Source of the DNA: Leeuwenhoekiella nanhaiensis
GTDB taxonomy: Bacteria > Bacteroidota > Bacteroidia > Flavobacteriales > Flavobacteriaceae
Assembly: GCF_002744755.1 (NCBI RefSeq)
Contig: NZ_KZ319287.1
Span: 372,001-436,000 of the forward strand
Length of the DNA: 64,000 bases
Reading direction: 5' to 3'
Under the pieces are notes generated by a model. The model ran no database searches, was not told the DNA's origin, and saw only the letters and a program-made list of their open reading frames with translations. Positions within the stretch are counted from its first letter, which is position 1, and each line of letters begins with the position of its first letter. The translations under genes and the position numbers were made by a program. Shown piece after piece: positions 36,256-45,420 of this stretch.

Positions 36256-37863
36256 ATGAAAATGAACACGTTATTAATTAAAAGGATTTGGGTACTGGCC
36301 GGAGTATTATTGTTTCTCGTAGGCTGTACAAACGATCTTGATGTAGAACCGGGAGATCCAGAAGCATTTTTGGACACTGACTTTTATGCAGACCCTGCCT
36401 CTTACCGAAGCGGTCTCGCCGGTGTTTATGGAAACCTAAGTCTTACGGGTACCGATGGTGCCGGAAGCTCCAACATTCAGGGACTTGATGCCGGGACCAG
36501 TCAATATGGTCGCGGCTGGTGGAACCTTCAAGAGCTTACCAGTGATGAGGCCATCTGGTCTTGGGAAAATGACCCGGGCCTAAGGGAATTGAACCGTAAT
36601 ACCTGGAACGCCGATAATGTAGTCCTTCGGGGAATGTTTGGCAGGGTTATGACATCGGTCTCTTTTGCCAACGAGTACCTGAGACAAACTTCTGATGCTG
36701 CCCTTGATGGCAGGGGAGTAGATGCAAGCCTGCGTGCCGATATTGCAGAGTACAGAGCTGAGGCACGCTTTTTAAGGGCATTGGCCTATTATCATATGGT
36801 AGACCTCTTTGGCAAAGCACCTTTTGTAACCGAAAATGACCCTGTGGGAGCTTTTCAGGCTCCCGAGTATAACCGGGAGCGGTTGTTTGAATTTATTGAA
36901 AGCGAGCTTCTCGAGATCATTCCACAAATGGTTGATCCGCTTCAGAACGAATATGCCCGTGCAGATAAGGCCGCTGCTTGGATGCTTTTAGCAAAACTAT
37001 ACCTTAATGCTGAAGTATATGTGAATCAAGACCGCTATGCAGATTGTTTGCAATACTGTCAGCAAATTATTAATTCGGGTTATGAGCTTACGCCAAATTA
37101 CCTAAACAACTTTAAAGCCGATAACAATGATCAACCTGCAAGAAACGAAATTATATTCCCAATCATTTCTGACGGGGTTACCACTCAAAATTTTGGTCCC
37201 ACAACAGTGATGGTCAACGGTCAGGTAGGATCTCAAGAGGCCAATGGCGGTAATTTTGGGGTAAATGCCGGTGGCTGGAGCGGAGCACTGCGAGTGCCTG
37301 CAGAGTTTTCTGAGACCTTCCAGAATGGCAACTACAATATTGACGTGCGAAACACATTGATCACTGAGGATAGAATTATCAATATTCCTGATGTCTCTCA
37401 GAGGGATACAGGCTTTATCATCGCAAAATGGTCTAACCTTACTTCAGACGGGCAACCCGGTTCTGCCATTGAGATAGTAGATACTGATTTCCCTATGTTT
37501 CGCCTGGCAGATGCTTATCTTATGTACGCTGAAGCACATTTACGGGGTGGTGGTGGTGATCTTGGCACTGCGGTAGGCTATGTAAATGATCTAAGGGCAC
37601 GTGCAGGCAACCCCAATGCAGTTGCAGCCAACAGGCTGACCTTAGATCTCATTCTCAATGAGCGGTTAGTAGAACTTTACTGGGAAGCCCACAGGAGACA
37701 GGATCTTATCCGTTTTGGCCGATACACCGGTGGTACCTATAATTGGTCTTGGAAGGGTGGATCGGCAAACGGCATCGCCATAGATGCCACCAGAGATGTT
37801 TTTCCAATTCCCGCTGCAAGCCTCGCGGCCAATCCAAATTTAACTCAGAATCCAGGTTACTAA
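36256..37863 (+). CDS. SusD-like glycan-binding lipoprotein (galactan PUL)
   Basis: This 535-residue lipoprotein has the lipobox LFLVGC with C24 followed by TNDLDVEPGD. SusD motifs are present: YRAEARFLRALAYYHMVDLFG (first TPR-like pair), LADAYLMYAEAHLRGGG, VNDLRARAGN and ERLVELYWEAHRRQDLIRFG near the C-terminus. It forms the lid of the adjacent SusC. It aligns by eye with the alpha-glucan SusD along most of its length, including the N-terminal LDQTP/LDVEP region and the TQNPGY/TQNTGY end, again suggesting a common origin of the two loci. Confidence 0.9.
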   Translation: MKMNTLLIKRIWVLAGVLLFLVGCTNDLDVEPGDPEAFLDTDFYADPASYRSGLAGVYGNLSLTGTDGAGSSNIQGLDAGTSQYGRGWWNLQELTSDEAIWSWENDPGLRELNRNTWNADNVVLRGMFGRVMTSVSFANEYLRQTSDAALDGRGVDASLRADIAEYRAEARFLRALAYYHMVDLFGKAPFVTENDPVGAFQAPEYNRERLFEFIESELLEIIPQMVDPLQNEYARADKAAAWMLLAKLYLNAEVYVNQDRYADCLQYCQQIINSGYELTPNYLNNFKADNNDQPARNEIIFPIISDGVTTQNFGPTTVMVNGQVGSQEANGGNFGVNAGGWSGALRVPAEFSETFQNGNYNIDVRNTLITEDRIINIPDVSQRDTGFIIAKWSNLTSDGQPGSAIEIVDTDFPMFRLADAYLMYAEAHLRGGGGDLGTAVGYVNDLRARAGNPNAVAANRLTLDLILNERLVELYWEAHRRQDLIRFGRYTGGTYNWSWKGGSANGIAIDATRDVFPIPAASLAANPNLTQNPGY

Positions 37864-37879
37864 TTCAAAAAAAGTTAAT

Positions 37880-39037
37880 ATGAAAAAAACAATTTTAATT
37901 TACGGTGCTTTCCTAGCCTTATTTGGCTTGATCTCGTGTGACGAAGAAGATTACTTAGTATTCACAGCGCAGCCAGATCCAGAAGGGGTAAACTTTGAAA
38001 ACTCCTTTTCTTCCCAGTACTTGCTCAGCGAGGATACCGGTACCAACATCGCCGAGCGCTTTTTTTGGAACCCGGTAGATTTTGATGCCCCTGTAAATAT
38101 CACGTATGACCTAGAAGCTTCACTTGATTCTGAATTTACCACACCCGTAATCTTAGGTTCTACCTCAGCTACCAATCAAGCGGTTACAGTTGATCAAATG
38201 CTTGAATTTGCTGAAGACCTGGGCTTGGATGACGATCCTGCAACTACGGGAGAAGATGGTCTGCCCAATAATACAGGTCAGGTTTATTTCAGAATCCATG
38301 CTTATTCAGGTACTGGAGCTGCAAATTCCGTCGAGGTATATTCAGATGCTGCACCTTTGACCCTGCGCATAATCGAGCAGGCGCCTAGTACAGGGGGCGG
38401 TTGCGCCTCGATTTACGTGGTAGGTGCAGCAGCGGTAGATGCTGGCTGGGAGTGGAGTTCGCCCATAGAATTTTTCTGTGATGGGGATGTTTATACCGCC
38501 AGGATTGAGCTTACCAATGATACATTCCGGTTTTTTGAGATTGAAGGGGACTGGGCATCTGGCCTTAACTATACTTATTTTGAAGAGGAAGGCTTTACCA
38601 TTGATGAAAACTTCGTAAATGCTGCCGATGGCGACAGTAATTTCAGTTTTGTGGGAACTCCAGGTATTTATGAGGTCGTGGTAGACAGCAATGAAAAAAC
38701 GATAACCCTCACGCCTTCCACACCTTATTACCTTGTAGGAGACGGTGTGCCTACTGGCTGGAACTGGGATGAACCCGTGGTAAACGTTGTTGAGACCAGT
38801 GCCTACATCAGGACGGCAACCCTAGAGTTTAGCGGTACCGGAGCCTTTAGGGTATTTACTTCCTTCAACGACTGGAACAGCGGGATTAATTATCCCTCAT
38901 TTGAAGAAATGGGTTATACCATAGATGGGAATTTTGAAAATGCCGGAGACGGTGATAGTAATTTTACGTTTGTGGGTACCCCTGGAACGTATACGATGAC
39001 TATCAACACGCTTGAGAGAACCATCAGTGTAGAATAG
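37880..39037 (+). CDS. SusE/SusF-like binding lipoprotein with duplicated C-terminal module
   Basis: This 385-residue lipoprotein has the lipobox GLISC with C20 followed by DEED. The N-terminal SusE domain (about 22-165) is close to the alpha-glucan SusE (FTAQPDPEGVNFENS, IAERFFWNPVDFDAPVN). After a short linker come two beta-sandwich copies, about 178-280 and 282-385. Each carries a block of the form GLNY/GINY-x-x-FEExGx-TID-x-NF-x-NAxDGDSNF-x-FVGTPG. The copies match at most positions, a clear internal duplication. It probably binds the PUL's glycan at the surface. No related CBM family is recognised; binding to galactan is inferred from position only. Confidence 0.8.
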   Translation: MKKTILIYGAFLALFGLISCDEEDYLVFTAQPDPEGVNFENSFSSQYLLSEDTGTNIAERFFWNPVDFDAPVNITYDLEASLDSEFTTPVILGSTSATNQAVTVDQMLEFAEDLGLDDDPATTGEDGLPNNTGQVYFRIHAYSGTGAANSVEVYSDAAPLTLRIIEQAPSTGGGCASIYVVGAAAVDAGWEWSSPIEFFCDGDVYTARIELTNDTFRFFEIEGDWASGLNYTYFEEEGFTIDENFVNAADGDSNFSFVGTPGIYEVVVDSNEKTITLTPSTPYYLVGDGVPTGWNWDEPVVNVVETSAYIRTATLEFSGTGAFRVFTSFNDWNSGINYPSFEEMGYTIDGNFENAGDGDSNFTFVGTPGTYTMTINTLERTISVE

Positions 39038-39055
39038 TTATCCAGTTTAGAAAAG

Positions 39056-39093
39056 ACAAGGAACGTACTGCTTCTTGGTTTAGCGTTCCTTGT
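39056..39093 (+). terminator. Hairpin after the SusE/F-like gene
   Basis: ACAAGGAACG (39056-39065) and CGTTCCTTGT (39084-39093) form a perfect 10-bp stem with an 18-nt loop. There is no strong T run, so attenuation is more likely than full termination. The GH53 gene starts 25 bp later. Confidence 0.45.
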
Positions 39094-39117
39094 TGCATTA
39101 ACCAAAAATAAAATGAT

Positions 39118-40311
39118 ATGCTACGAATATTCTTAATCTTTTTTTCACTTTTTGTGGCGACTTCCTGTTCTCCCGGCGATGGGAATGAAAACCCACCGGA
39201 AGACCCCACTGCTGGTGAAAACCCCGATGAAGGCGAAGAGCCAGGAGTTGACAGCAATGACCCACCGGAGGAGCCTGATTTTTACTACGGCGCAGATCTA
39301 TCTTATGTCAATGAGATGGAAGACTGTGGTGCTGTTTACAAAAATCTAGATGGAAATAATGCTGATCCTTATAAAATCTTCGCAGAAGCCGGTTCAAACC
39401 TGGTACGGGTAAGGCTCTGGCATGATGCCGCCTGGACCGATTATTCTGATCTGACAGACGTGAAAAAGACTATAAGCCGCGCAAAGGCCGAAGGTATGAG
39501 GGTAATGCTAGACTTTCATTATTCTGATGACTGGGCTGATCCTGCCAGGCAAGAAATACCTGCGGCCTGGGAAGCGCAGATTGATAATACCGAAGCCTTG
39601 GGGCAATTGTTATACGACTACACTTATGACACCCTTGAGGAGCTGGAAGCCGAAAACCTTACGCCAGACATTGTGCAGGTGGGGAATGAGATCAATCCCA
39701 TGATCCTTCAAAAAGGGGAACTGCAATGGCCCATTAACTGGACCCGAAATTCCTCGTTGATCAATCAGGGTATTAAAGCTGTACGTGACCTTTCGGCAGA
39801 AAAAAATGCGGGAATCGAGGTCATGCTCCACATTGCACAGCCAGAAAACGGATTGTGGTGGTTTGAACAGGCCACAAACGCAGGGGTAACTGATTATGAC
39901 TGGATAGGATTATCGTACTATCCCATCTGGTCTGATTACGATCTTGACGAGGTTTCCACTCCGCTTTCGACCTTGATAAACACGTATAACAAAAAACTCA
40001 TGATCGTGGAAACCGCCTATCCGTTTACCATGCAAAATGCAGATAGTGCAAACAATATCTTGGGTAATGATGCTTTGGTTCCCGGTTTTGAGGCAAGTCC
40101 AGAAGGGCAGTTGGGCTATCTCAATGCCTTGAGGGACGTATTGGTAGAGGTAGGGGCCGGCGGCCTAATTTATTGGGAGCCCGCTTGGGTCTCCACCAGC
40201 TGTAGCACACAATGGGCGCAGGGATCCCATTGGGATAACGCAACCTTATTTGATCACGATTATAAAGCTACCTTGGGCCTTACCTTTTACAATGGGGCAC
40301 TAAACGATTAG
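39118..40311 (+). CDS. GH53 endo-beta-1,4-galactanase lipoprotein
   Basis: This 397-residue lipoprotein has the lipobox FVATSC with C17, then a Pro/Glu/Asp-rich linker (about 18-54) that would hold the enzyme off the cell surface. The GH53 barrel (about 55-395) is clear: FYYGADLSYVNEMEDCG, VRVRLWHD, MLDFHYSDDWADP, then VQVGNEINPM with acid/base E191, LSYYPIW and MIVETAYPF with nucleophile E298. It cuts internal beta-1,4 bonds of galactan side chains (pectin or type I arabinogalactan). This is the strongest evidence for the PUL's substrate. It is co-directional with the GH2 gene, 9 bp downstream. Confidence 0.93.
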   Translation: MLRIFLIFFSLFVATSCSPGDGNENPPEDPTAGENPDEGEEPGVDSNDPPEEPDFYYGADLSYVNEMEDCGAVYKNLDGNNADPYKIFAEAGSNLVRVRLWHDAAWTDYSDLTDVKKTISRAKAEGMRVMLDFHYSDDWADPARQEIPAAWEAQIDNTEALGQLLYDYTYDTLEELEAENLTPDIVQVGNEINPMILQKGELQWPINWTRNSSLINQGIKAVRDLSAEKNAGIEVMLHIAQPENGLWWFEQATNAGVTDYDWIGLSYYPIWSDYDLDEVSTPLSTLINTYNKKLMIVETAYPFTMQNADSANNILGNDALVPGFEASPEGQLGYLNALRDVLVEVGAGGLIYWEPAWVSTSCSTQWAQGSHWDNATLFDHDYKATLGLTFYNGALND

Positions 40312-40320
40312 CTTTAAAAG

Positions 40321-42777
40321 ATGAATGGAGATATGAAAACTTTATGCAGAAGAAAGTCGGCAGGGCTGGCTTTCTTTTTTTTTATGCTTGTCAGCATGAC
40401 TACAATGGCCCAGAGGGAATACAAAGCCCTTCAACAGGGCTGGAAATTCACCAAGGGTAATCCAGAAAATGCAGAGCGCCCCAGTTTTGACGATGCCTCT
40501 TGGGAAAGCGTAAGCGTACCCCACGATTGGGCCATCAGCGGGCCCTTTGACCCCAAAGGCGATGGCAATACAGGTAAGTTACCCTGGAAAGGTGAGGGCT
40601 GGTACCGCACTGGAATGGATTTGGCGCAAGCCGATGCAAACAAAAGGATATACCTCATTTTTGATGGGGTCATGGCATTTCCCAAGGTTTATGTAAACGG
40701 TAAACGTGCAGGAAGCTGGGATTATGGCTACAACTCCTTCTATCTGGATGTGACCGATCATGTTATTTTTGGCCAAAAAAACACGTTGGCCGTTTATACA
40801 AATACCACGGAGCACGACAGCCGCTGGTATCCTGGCGCAGGCATCTATAGAAAGGTGCAACTGCTTAAGGTAGACCCGGTTCACTTGGGCATTTGGGGAA
40901 ACCACATTACCACGCCTATAGTGAAGCCCCACTACGCAGACGTACGCATCAGCAGCACGGTGTTAAACATGAGTAGCCGGGCAGATTCGGTAAAGGTGTT
41001 GCAGACCATCTTGGATCCCAAGGGCAATGAATTGCAGAGCAAAGAAATAATCAAATACCTCAATCCAAAGGAGGAGAAAAACCTCGAAGTCACCCTTAAG
41101 GTACTCGATCCCCAGCGATGGGACGTAGAAAATCCCAACCTATACGCTACAAAAACACAGGTGTTTTTTGGGGATAAACTTGTTGACGAGACGGTTTCCA
41201 CTTTTGGTATTCGTACCACCCGGTTTACGGCCAATGACGGATTTTATTTAAATGACAAAAGGGTACAGCTCAAAGGGGTAAACCTTCATCACGGGCACGG
41301 CCCGCTGGGTGCAGCTTTTCACCCTCGGGCGATGGAGCGCCAACTGGAAATTATGAAGTCTATGGGCGTTAACGCCATACGTAATAGCCATAATGTTGCC
41401 GCACCAGAACTTCTGGAACTCTGCGATCGTATGGGATTGCTGTTTTTCAATGAGATTTTTGATAAGTACGATGCAAAAGCTGATATAACAGATACGACCA
41501 ATTTTGAAGAATTCGCCCATAGGAACATAAAGAATTTCGTGCTTAGGGATCGCAATCACCCGTCTGTGTTTCTGTGGAGTGTAGGGAACGAGATAGGCGA
41601 TGTACAGTGGAATATTGATAATGGCTTTCAGAAACTGCACACTATGGTGAACTATGTGAAAAAGTATGACCACACCCGCCCGGTGACTCTGGTTAATGAC
41701 AATATGCAGAGCGCATCGATGAGGCATTTTGATTATTATGACATCCATGCTTGGAATTATGGCCGAAGGTACCGCCTGGCCCGGCAAATGGAGCCTGACA
41801 AGGCCGTCGTGATCAGCGAGTCAGCCTCTACTTTAAGCACTCGTGGTTTCTATGAATTTCCTCTGCCGGAAGATAAGACTGAGGTCACGGGATCACTTCA
41901 GGTAAGCTCTTATGACTTTAACGCCCCTTCCTGGGCTGAGATCGCTGATGATGATTTTATGTGGCAGCAGGACGAACCCTATATCGCAGGTGAATTTGTC
42001 TGGACAGGTTTTGATTATCTAGGTGAACCCACACCTTACACAGGTATGACGGCTAAAGAGATGAATTTAGGTGAGGAAGCTGCAGCACGCAGCTCGTATT
42101 TTGGCATTGTTGATTTGGTAGGTATTCCCAAGGACCGATACTATCTGTACAAAAGTTACTGGAAACCCGAAGAAAAAACCATCCACATCCTCCCGCATTG
42201 GAATTGGGAAGGAAGGGAAGGCGAGGTCACCCCGGTATTTGTTTATACCAATGGCGACTGTGCAGAATTGTTTATTAACGGAAAATCCCAGGGAAAACAA
42301 TGTAAAAATCCGGTCTCTATGAATTCGACCGAGCGTTTTAGGTTGATGTGGAAGGACGTCACCTACGAACCCGGTGAAGTAAAAGCTGTGGTCTATAAAG
42401 ATGGTGCTGTAATTGGCGAAAAAACAATAAAAACGGCGGGGGAAGTAAGTATGATTAAACTAAGCCCTGACAGGACAACTATAATGGCTAACGGGATCGA
42501 TCTAAGCTACATACTTGTAGAAGCCTTTGACAAAGATGGCAATCCTGCGCCACTTGCAGATAATGCCTTGCAAATTGAAGTAAATGGTACCGGTTATTTA
42601 GCTGGTGTAGGTAATGGTAACCCACAGAGTCTAACCCCTTTTAAAGGCAATATGGTCAATTTGTTTTATGGAAAGGCTATGATCATTATAGGTAGTGGGT
42701 TTAAAAAAGGACTTACTAATGTAAGCGTAAGGGGAGAGGGTTTAAACGAGGTAAGAACCCAGTTAGAAATTCAATAA
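40321..42777 (+). CDS. GH2 beta-galactosidase
   Basis: This 818-residue protein starts at 40321; an ATG at 40333 (MKTLCRRKSAGLAFFF) is equally possible. The signal peptide ends near TMAQ. Domains: sugar-binding jelly roll (about 33-185, with WRW-like DWAISGPFD and GEGWYRTG), immunoglobulin-like domain (about 190-300), GH2 barrel (about 302-620) with SVGNEIGD (acid/base E424) and VVISESAS (nucleophile E500), then extra C-terminal beta domains (DUF4982-like and Ig-like). It releases galactose from galacto-oligosaccharides in the periplasm. Specificity for galactose rather than another sugar is inferred from the GH53 neighbour. It closes the galactan PUL. Confidence 0.85.
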   Translation: MNGDMKTLCRRKSAGLAFFFFMLVSMTTMAQREYKALQQGWKFTKGNPENAERPSFDDASWESVSVPHDWAISGPFDPKGDGNTGKLPWKGEGWYRTGMDLAQADANKRIYLIFDGVMAFPKVYVNGKRAGSWDYGYNSFYLDVTDHVIFGQKNTLAVYTNTTEHDSRWYPGAGIYRKVQLLKVDPVHLGIWGNHITTPIVKPHYADVRISSTVLNMSSRADSVKVLQTILDPKGNELQSKEIIKYLNPKEEKNLEVTLKVLDPQRWDVENPNLYATKTQVFFGDKLVDETVSTFGIRTTRFTANDGFYLNDKRVQLKGVNLHHGHGPLGAAFHPRAMERQLEIMKSMGVNAIRNSHNVAAPELLELCDRMGLLFFNEIFDKYDAKADITDTTNFEEFAHRNIKNFVLRDRNHPSVFLWSVGNEIGDVQWNIDNGFQKLHTMVNYVKKYDHTRPVTLVNDNMQSASMRHFDYYDIHAWNYGRRYRLARQMEPDKAVVISESASTLSTRGFYEFPLPEDKTEVTGSLQVSSYDFNAPSWAEIADDDFMWQQDEPYIAGEFVWTGFDYLGEPTPYTGMTAKEMNLGEEAAARSSYFGIVDLVGIPKDRYYLYKSYWKPEEKTIHILPHWNWEGREGEVTPVFVYTNGDCAELFINGKSQGKQCKNPVSMNSTERFRLMWKDVTYEPGEVKAVVYKDGAVIGEKTIKTAGEVSMIKLSPDRTTIMANGIDLSYILVEAFDKDGNPAPLADNALQIEVNGTGYLAGVGNGNPQSLTPFKGNMVNLFYGKAMIIIGSGFKKGLTNVSVRGEGLNEVRTQLEIQ

Positions 42778-42956
42778 AATTATCCTATTAAACACCGCCT
42801 TTCCTACTATGCATCATTAAAAGAAAATAACTAAAAATCAAGATTAACCTAAAGCACTTAAGTAAGTCGCTACTTAAAATATTCTATAAGTTTTTGAGAA
42901 AATAGTTTCGTTTTACTTTATGATAGATGATTAATTTTCAGCATAAAATTTTAATC

Positions 42957-44027
42957 ATGGATTTGTGTAAACGTTTTGGTTTTTTATTCATTTTAATTTT
43001 AACAGTTGGTTGTAAACAAGTAGAGCGCAACTTTAGAGCATCAAGCCAATTAATTCAGTATGAAGGGCGCTACGAAAATCTCAATGACACATCGGTTGCC
43101 CTTATTGGTTCAGGTTCAGTTGTTGAAATGAACATTGTGGGAGATACCTGTACGCTATTTTTATCTAATGGTGTACAAGATCATTCCTACGTAGCTCTTG
43201 AGGTAAATCAAGAATATAAAGGCAGATTTCTTGTGGACGGAAGTCCCATTGGGATAAAATTACCCTCTTCAGACACCTCAAATGTAAAGATTTATAAAGC
43301 TACGGAAGCCAGTACAGGAGATGTTATTTTTAATAAAGTAAGTGCGAAGAAATTAATTGAAGTAACCCATGTATATAAGCCCATAATCGAATTTATTGGT
43401 AATAGTATCACTTGTGGAATGGGTGCACAAACGGAAGAAATACCCTGCGATACTGGTGAATGGTATGATCAGCACAATTCATATTTGGCTTATGGTCCAA
43501 GAACTGCCAGGGCTTTAAATTGTGATTATAGGTTGAGTTGTGTATCAGGGATGGGTATGTACCGCAATTGGAATGATGAAGAGCAGCCTGTAATGCCTGA
43601 TGTGTATAAAAATTTAAGACTGAATAGCAATACATCTAAGAAAATCACGTTTGAAAGCAAACCCGATTTAGTCTCAATCGCTTTAGGTACTAATGACCTT
43701 TCTTTAGGCGATGGAAAAAAAGATAGAAGTGGATTTGACCAAAATAGATTTATAAGCAATTATACTGATTTTGTGAAAATGATATTTGATATGTATCCTG
43801 AGACTAAGGTCGTTATGCTGACCAGCCCAATGATAGGTGAACGGGAACAACGTATTTTACTGGAGTCTTTAAAAATAATTCAGCAAAATATGACAGGAAA
43901 ACCTGTATATATTTTTGAGTTTGCTCAGATGGAACCAAATGGTTGTGGTGGCCACCCAAATCTTAGAGATCATCGCAAAATGGCAGAACAGTTAATTCCT
44001 TTTCTAGGAAAACTATTTGACAATTAG
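42957..44027 (+). CDS. CE2-like SGNH acetylesterase lipoprotein
   Basis: I choose the ATG at 42957 (MDLCKRFGFLFILILTVGC), which gives a lipobox with C19; the frame opens 10 codons earlier without a signal. The 356-residue protein has an N-terminal jelly roll (about 35-130) and an SGNH hydrolase domain: GNSITCGMG with nucleophile S150, VSGMGMY with oxyanion G198, GTND with N246 and GGHPN with catalytic H333. CE2 esterases of this two-domain form deacetylate mannan and xylan. It would strip O-acetyl groups from glucomannan before the mannanases act. It is followed by a second esterase after 13 bp. Confidence 0.82.
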   Translation: MDLCKRFGFLFILILTVGCKQVERNFRASSQLIQYEGRYENLNDTSVALIGSGSVVEMNIVGDTCTLFLSNGVQDHSYVALEVNQEYKGRFLVDGSPIGIKLPSSDTSNVKIYKATEASTGDVIFNKVSAKKLIEVTHVYKPIIEFIGNSITCGMGAQTEEIPCDTGEWYDQHNSYLAYGPRTARALNCDYRLSCVSGMGMYRNWNDEEQPVMPDVYKNLRLNSNTSKKITFESKPDLVSIALGTNDLSLGDGKKDRSGFDQNRFISNYTDFVKMIFDMYPETKVVMLTSPMIGEREQRILLESLKIIQQNMTGKPVYIFEFAQMEPNGCGGHPNLRDHRKMAEQLIPFLGKLFDN

Positions 44028-44040
44028 AAAAGTACGCCAA

Positions 44041-45420
44041 ATGAAAATCAACTTAATAATTGTTGTTGCCACGGTAATGCAAATAAGCCAAATGTATTCT
44101 AATGTAGTATTGCCGGCAATTTTTGCCGATAATATGGTATTGCAACGAAATGCTGATGTCGCAATATGGGGTTGGGCTAAACCAGGAGAAACAGTCAAGA
44201 TCTCATCAAGCTGGGATGTTGCGGAATACTCTGTAATCCCAAATAATAGGGGTTTTTGGAAGATTACAATTTCAACAAATGAAAAAAAAGGCAGCCAAGA
44301 ATTAGTAATTGAGGGATATAATAAAATTACTCTTAAGAATATTTTGTTGGGTGAAGTTTGGTTGATTTCAGGGCAATCAAATATGGAATGGAGTGCAGCG
44401 GCAGGAATTGAAAATGGTGAGCAAGCTATCCAAAATTCAAAAAACGACTCGATAAGATTTTTTACGGTAAATCACAAAACTGCTCGATTTCCTCAAGATG
44501 ATCTAAATGGGAGCTGGGTAGGGTGTAAGCCTGAAACCATGAAAAACTTTAGTGCAGTAGCCTATTTTTTTGCTCAAAAATTGAATAAGGAACTTCAAGT
44601 TCCCGTAGGTTTAATTGGATCAACCTGGGGTGGTACTCCAGCCGAAACATGGGCTCCTAAACAGGCTATTGAGCGTGACAGTATATTGGTTAAAGCGGCA
44701 GGATTACTGCCTGAAACAGAATGGGGACCAAAAGAACCTGGGTCTATTTACAACGCAATGATACATCCATTAATGAACTTCAAAATTGCCGGAGTACTGT
44801 GGTATCAAGGGGAGTCAAATACAGTAAACTCTCAATATTATGAAAAAATGTTCACTACCCTAATTGAAAGTTGGAGGGTTCAGTTTAACGAAATTATCCC
44901 TTTTTACTTTGCCCAAATAGCACCGTATAAGTACGAGACTGAATTTTCTGGTGTTCAAATTAGGGATGCTCAAAGACGTGCTTTGAGACTTGCAAAAACG
45001 GGAATGGTTGTAACAAGTGATATAGGAAACATCAATGACATTCACCCTAAAAATAAAAAGGAAGTAGGTATACGATTTGCAAATCTTGTGATGGCTGATA
45101 AATTCAAAAAAGAAATAAAGGCATACCCGCCGCTTATTCAAAAAGCTACAAGCGACAAAAATAAAATTATTCTAAACTTTAGTAATGCAGAACTTTTACA
45201 CATTGACAAGAATAATAAAGCTAGTCAGTTTGAAATTGCAGGAGCAGATAAAAACTTTCAACCTGTAGATTTCAAAATAAAAGACAACCAGATTTTTCTT
45301 AAAAAAGGAAAACTGGAACATCCGCTTTTTGTCCGTTATTCTTGGGCAAATTCAAGTGTACCAAATATCTTTAACGCAAGAGGCTTACCTACTTCTAGTT
45401 TCACTATAAAAATAGAGTAG
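44041..45420 (+). CDS. SASA-type (sialate O-acetylesterase family) acetylesterase
   Basis: I take the ATG at 44041 (MKINLIIVVATVMQ) with its signal peptide; the open frame starts 8 codons earlier, overlapping the previous gene. The 459-residue protein has the SASA/GDS-like fold: LPAIFADNMVLQRNADVAIWGWA (N-terminal beta domain), then EVWLISGQSNMEW with catalytic S113, GSTWGGTPAETW, LWYQGESN and DIHPKNK with the catalytic His. Such esterases in PULs act on acetylated plant glycans, not on sialic acid. Two esterases of different families in tandem suggest acetyl groups in different positions. It is convergent with the GH3 gene with no spacer at all. Confidence 0.82.
   Translation: MKINLIIVVATVMQISQMYSNVVLPAIFADNMVLQRNADVAIWGWAKPGETVKISSSWDVAEYSVIPNNRGFWKITISTNEKKGSQELVIEGYNKITLKNILLGEVWLISGQSNMEWSAAAGIENGEQAIQNSKNDSIRFFTVNHKTARFPQDDLNGSWVGCKPETMKNFSAVAYFFAQKLNKELQVPVGLIGSTWGGTPAETWAPKQAIERDSILVKAAGLLPETEWGPKEPGSIYNAMIHPLMNFKIAGVLWYQGESNTVNSQYYEKMFTTLIESWRVQFNEIIPFYFAQIAPYKYETEFSGVQIRDAQRRALRLAKTGMVVTSDIGNINDIHPKNKKEVGIRFANLVMADKFKKEIKAYPPLIQKATSDKNKIILNFSNAELLHIDKNNKASQFEIAGADKNFQPVDFKIKDNQIFLKKGKLEHPLFVRYSWANSSVPNIFNARGLPTSSFTIKIE

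Noticed and set aside
40342-41787. Minus-strand ORFs up to 179 codons opposite the GH2 gene
   Set aside because: They are antisense shadows of a GH2 gene whose domain motifs are continuous on the plus strand.
42961-42990. Further AAACGTTT operator near the CE2-like gene start
   Set aside because: The match lies inside the coding sequence of the signal peptide and lacks the partner CGATATCGA motif.
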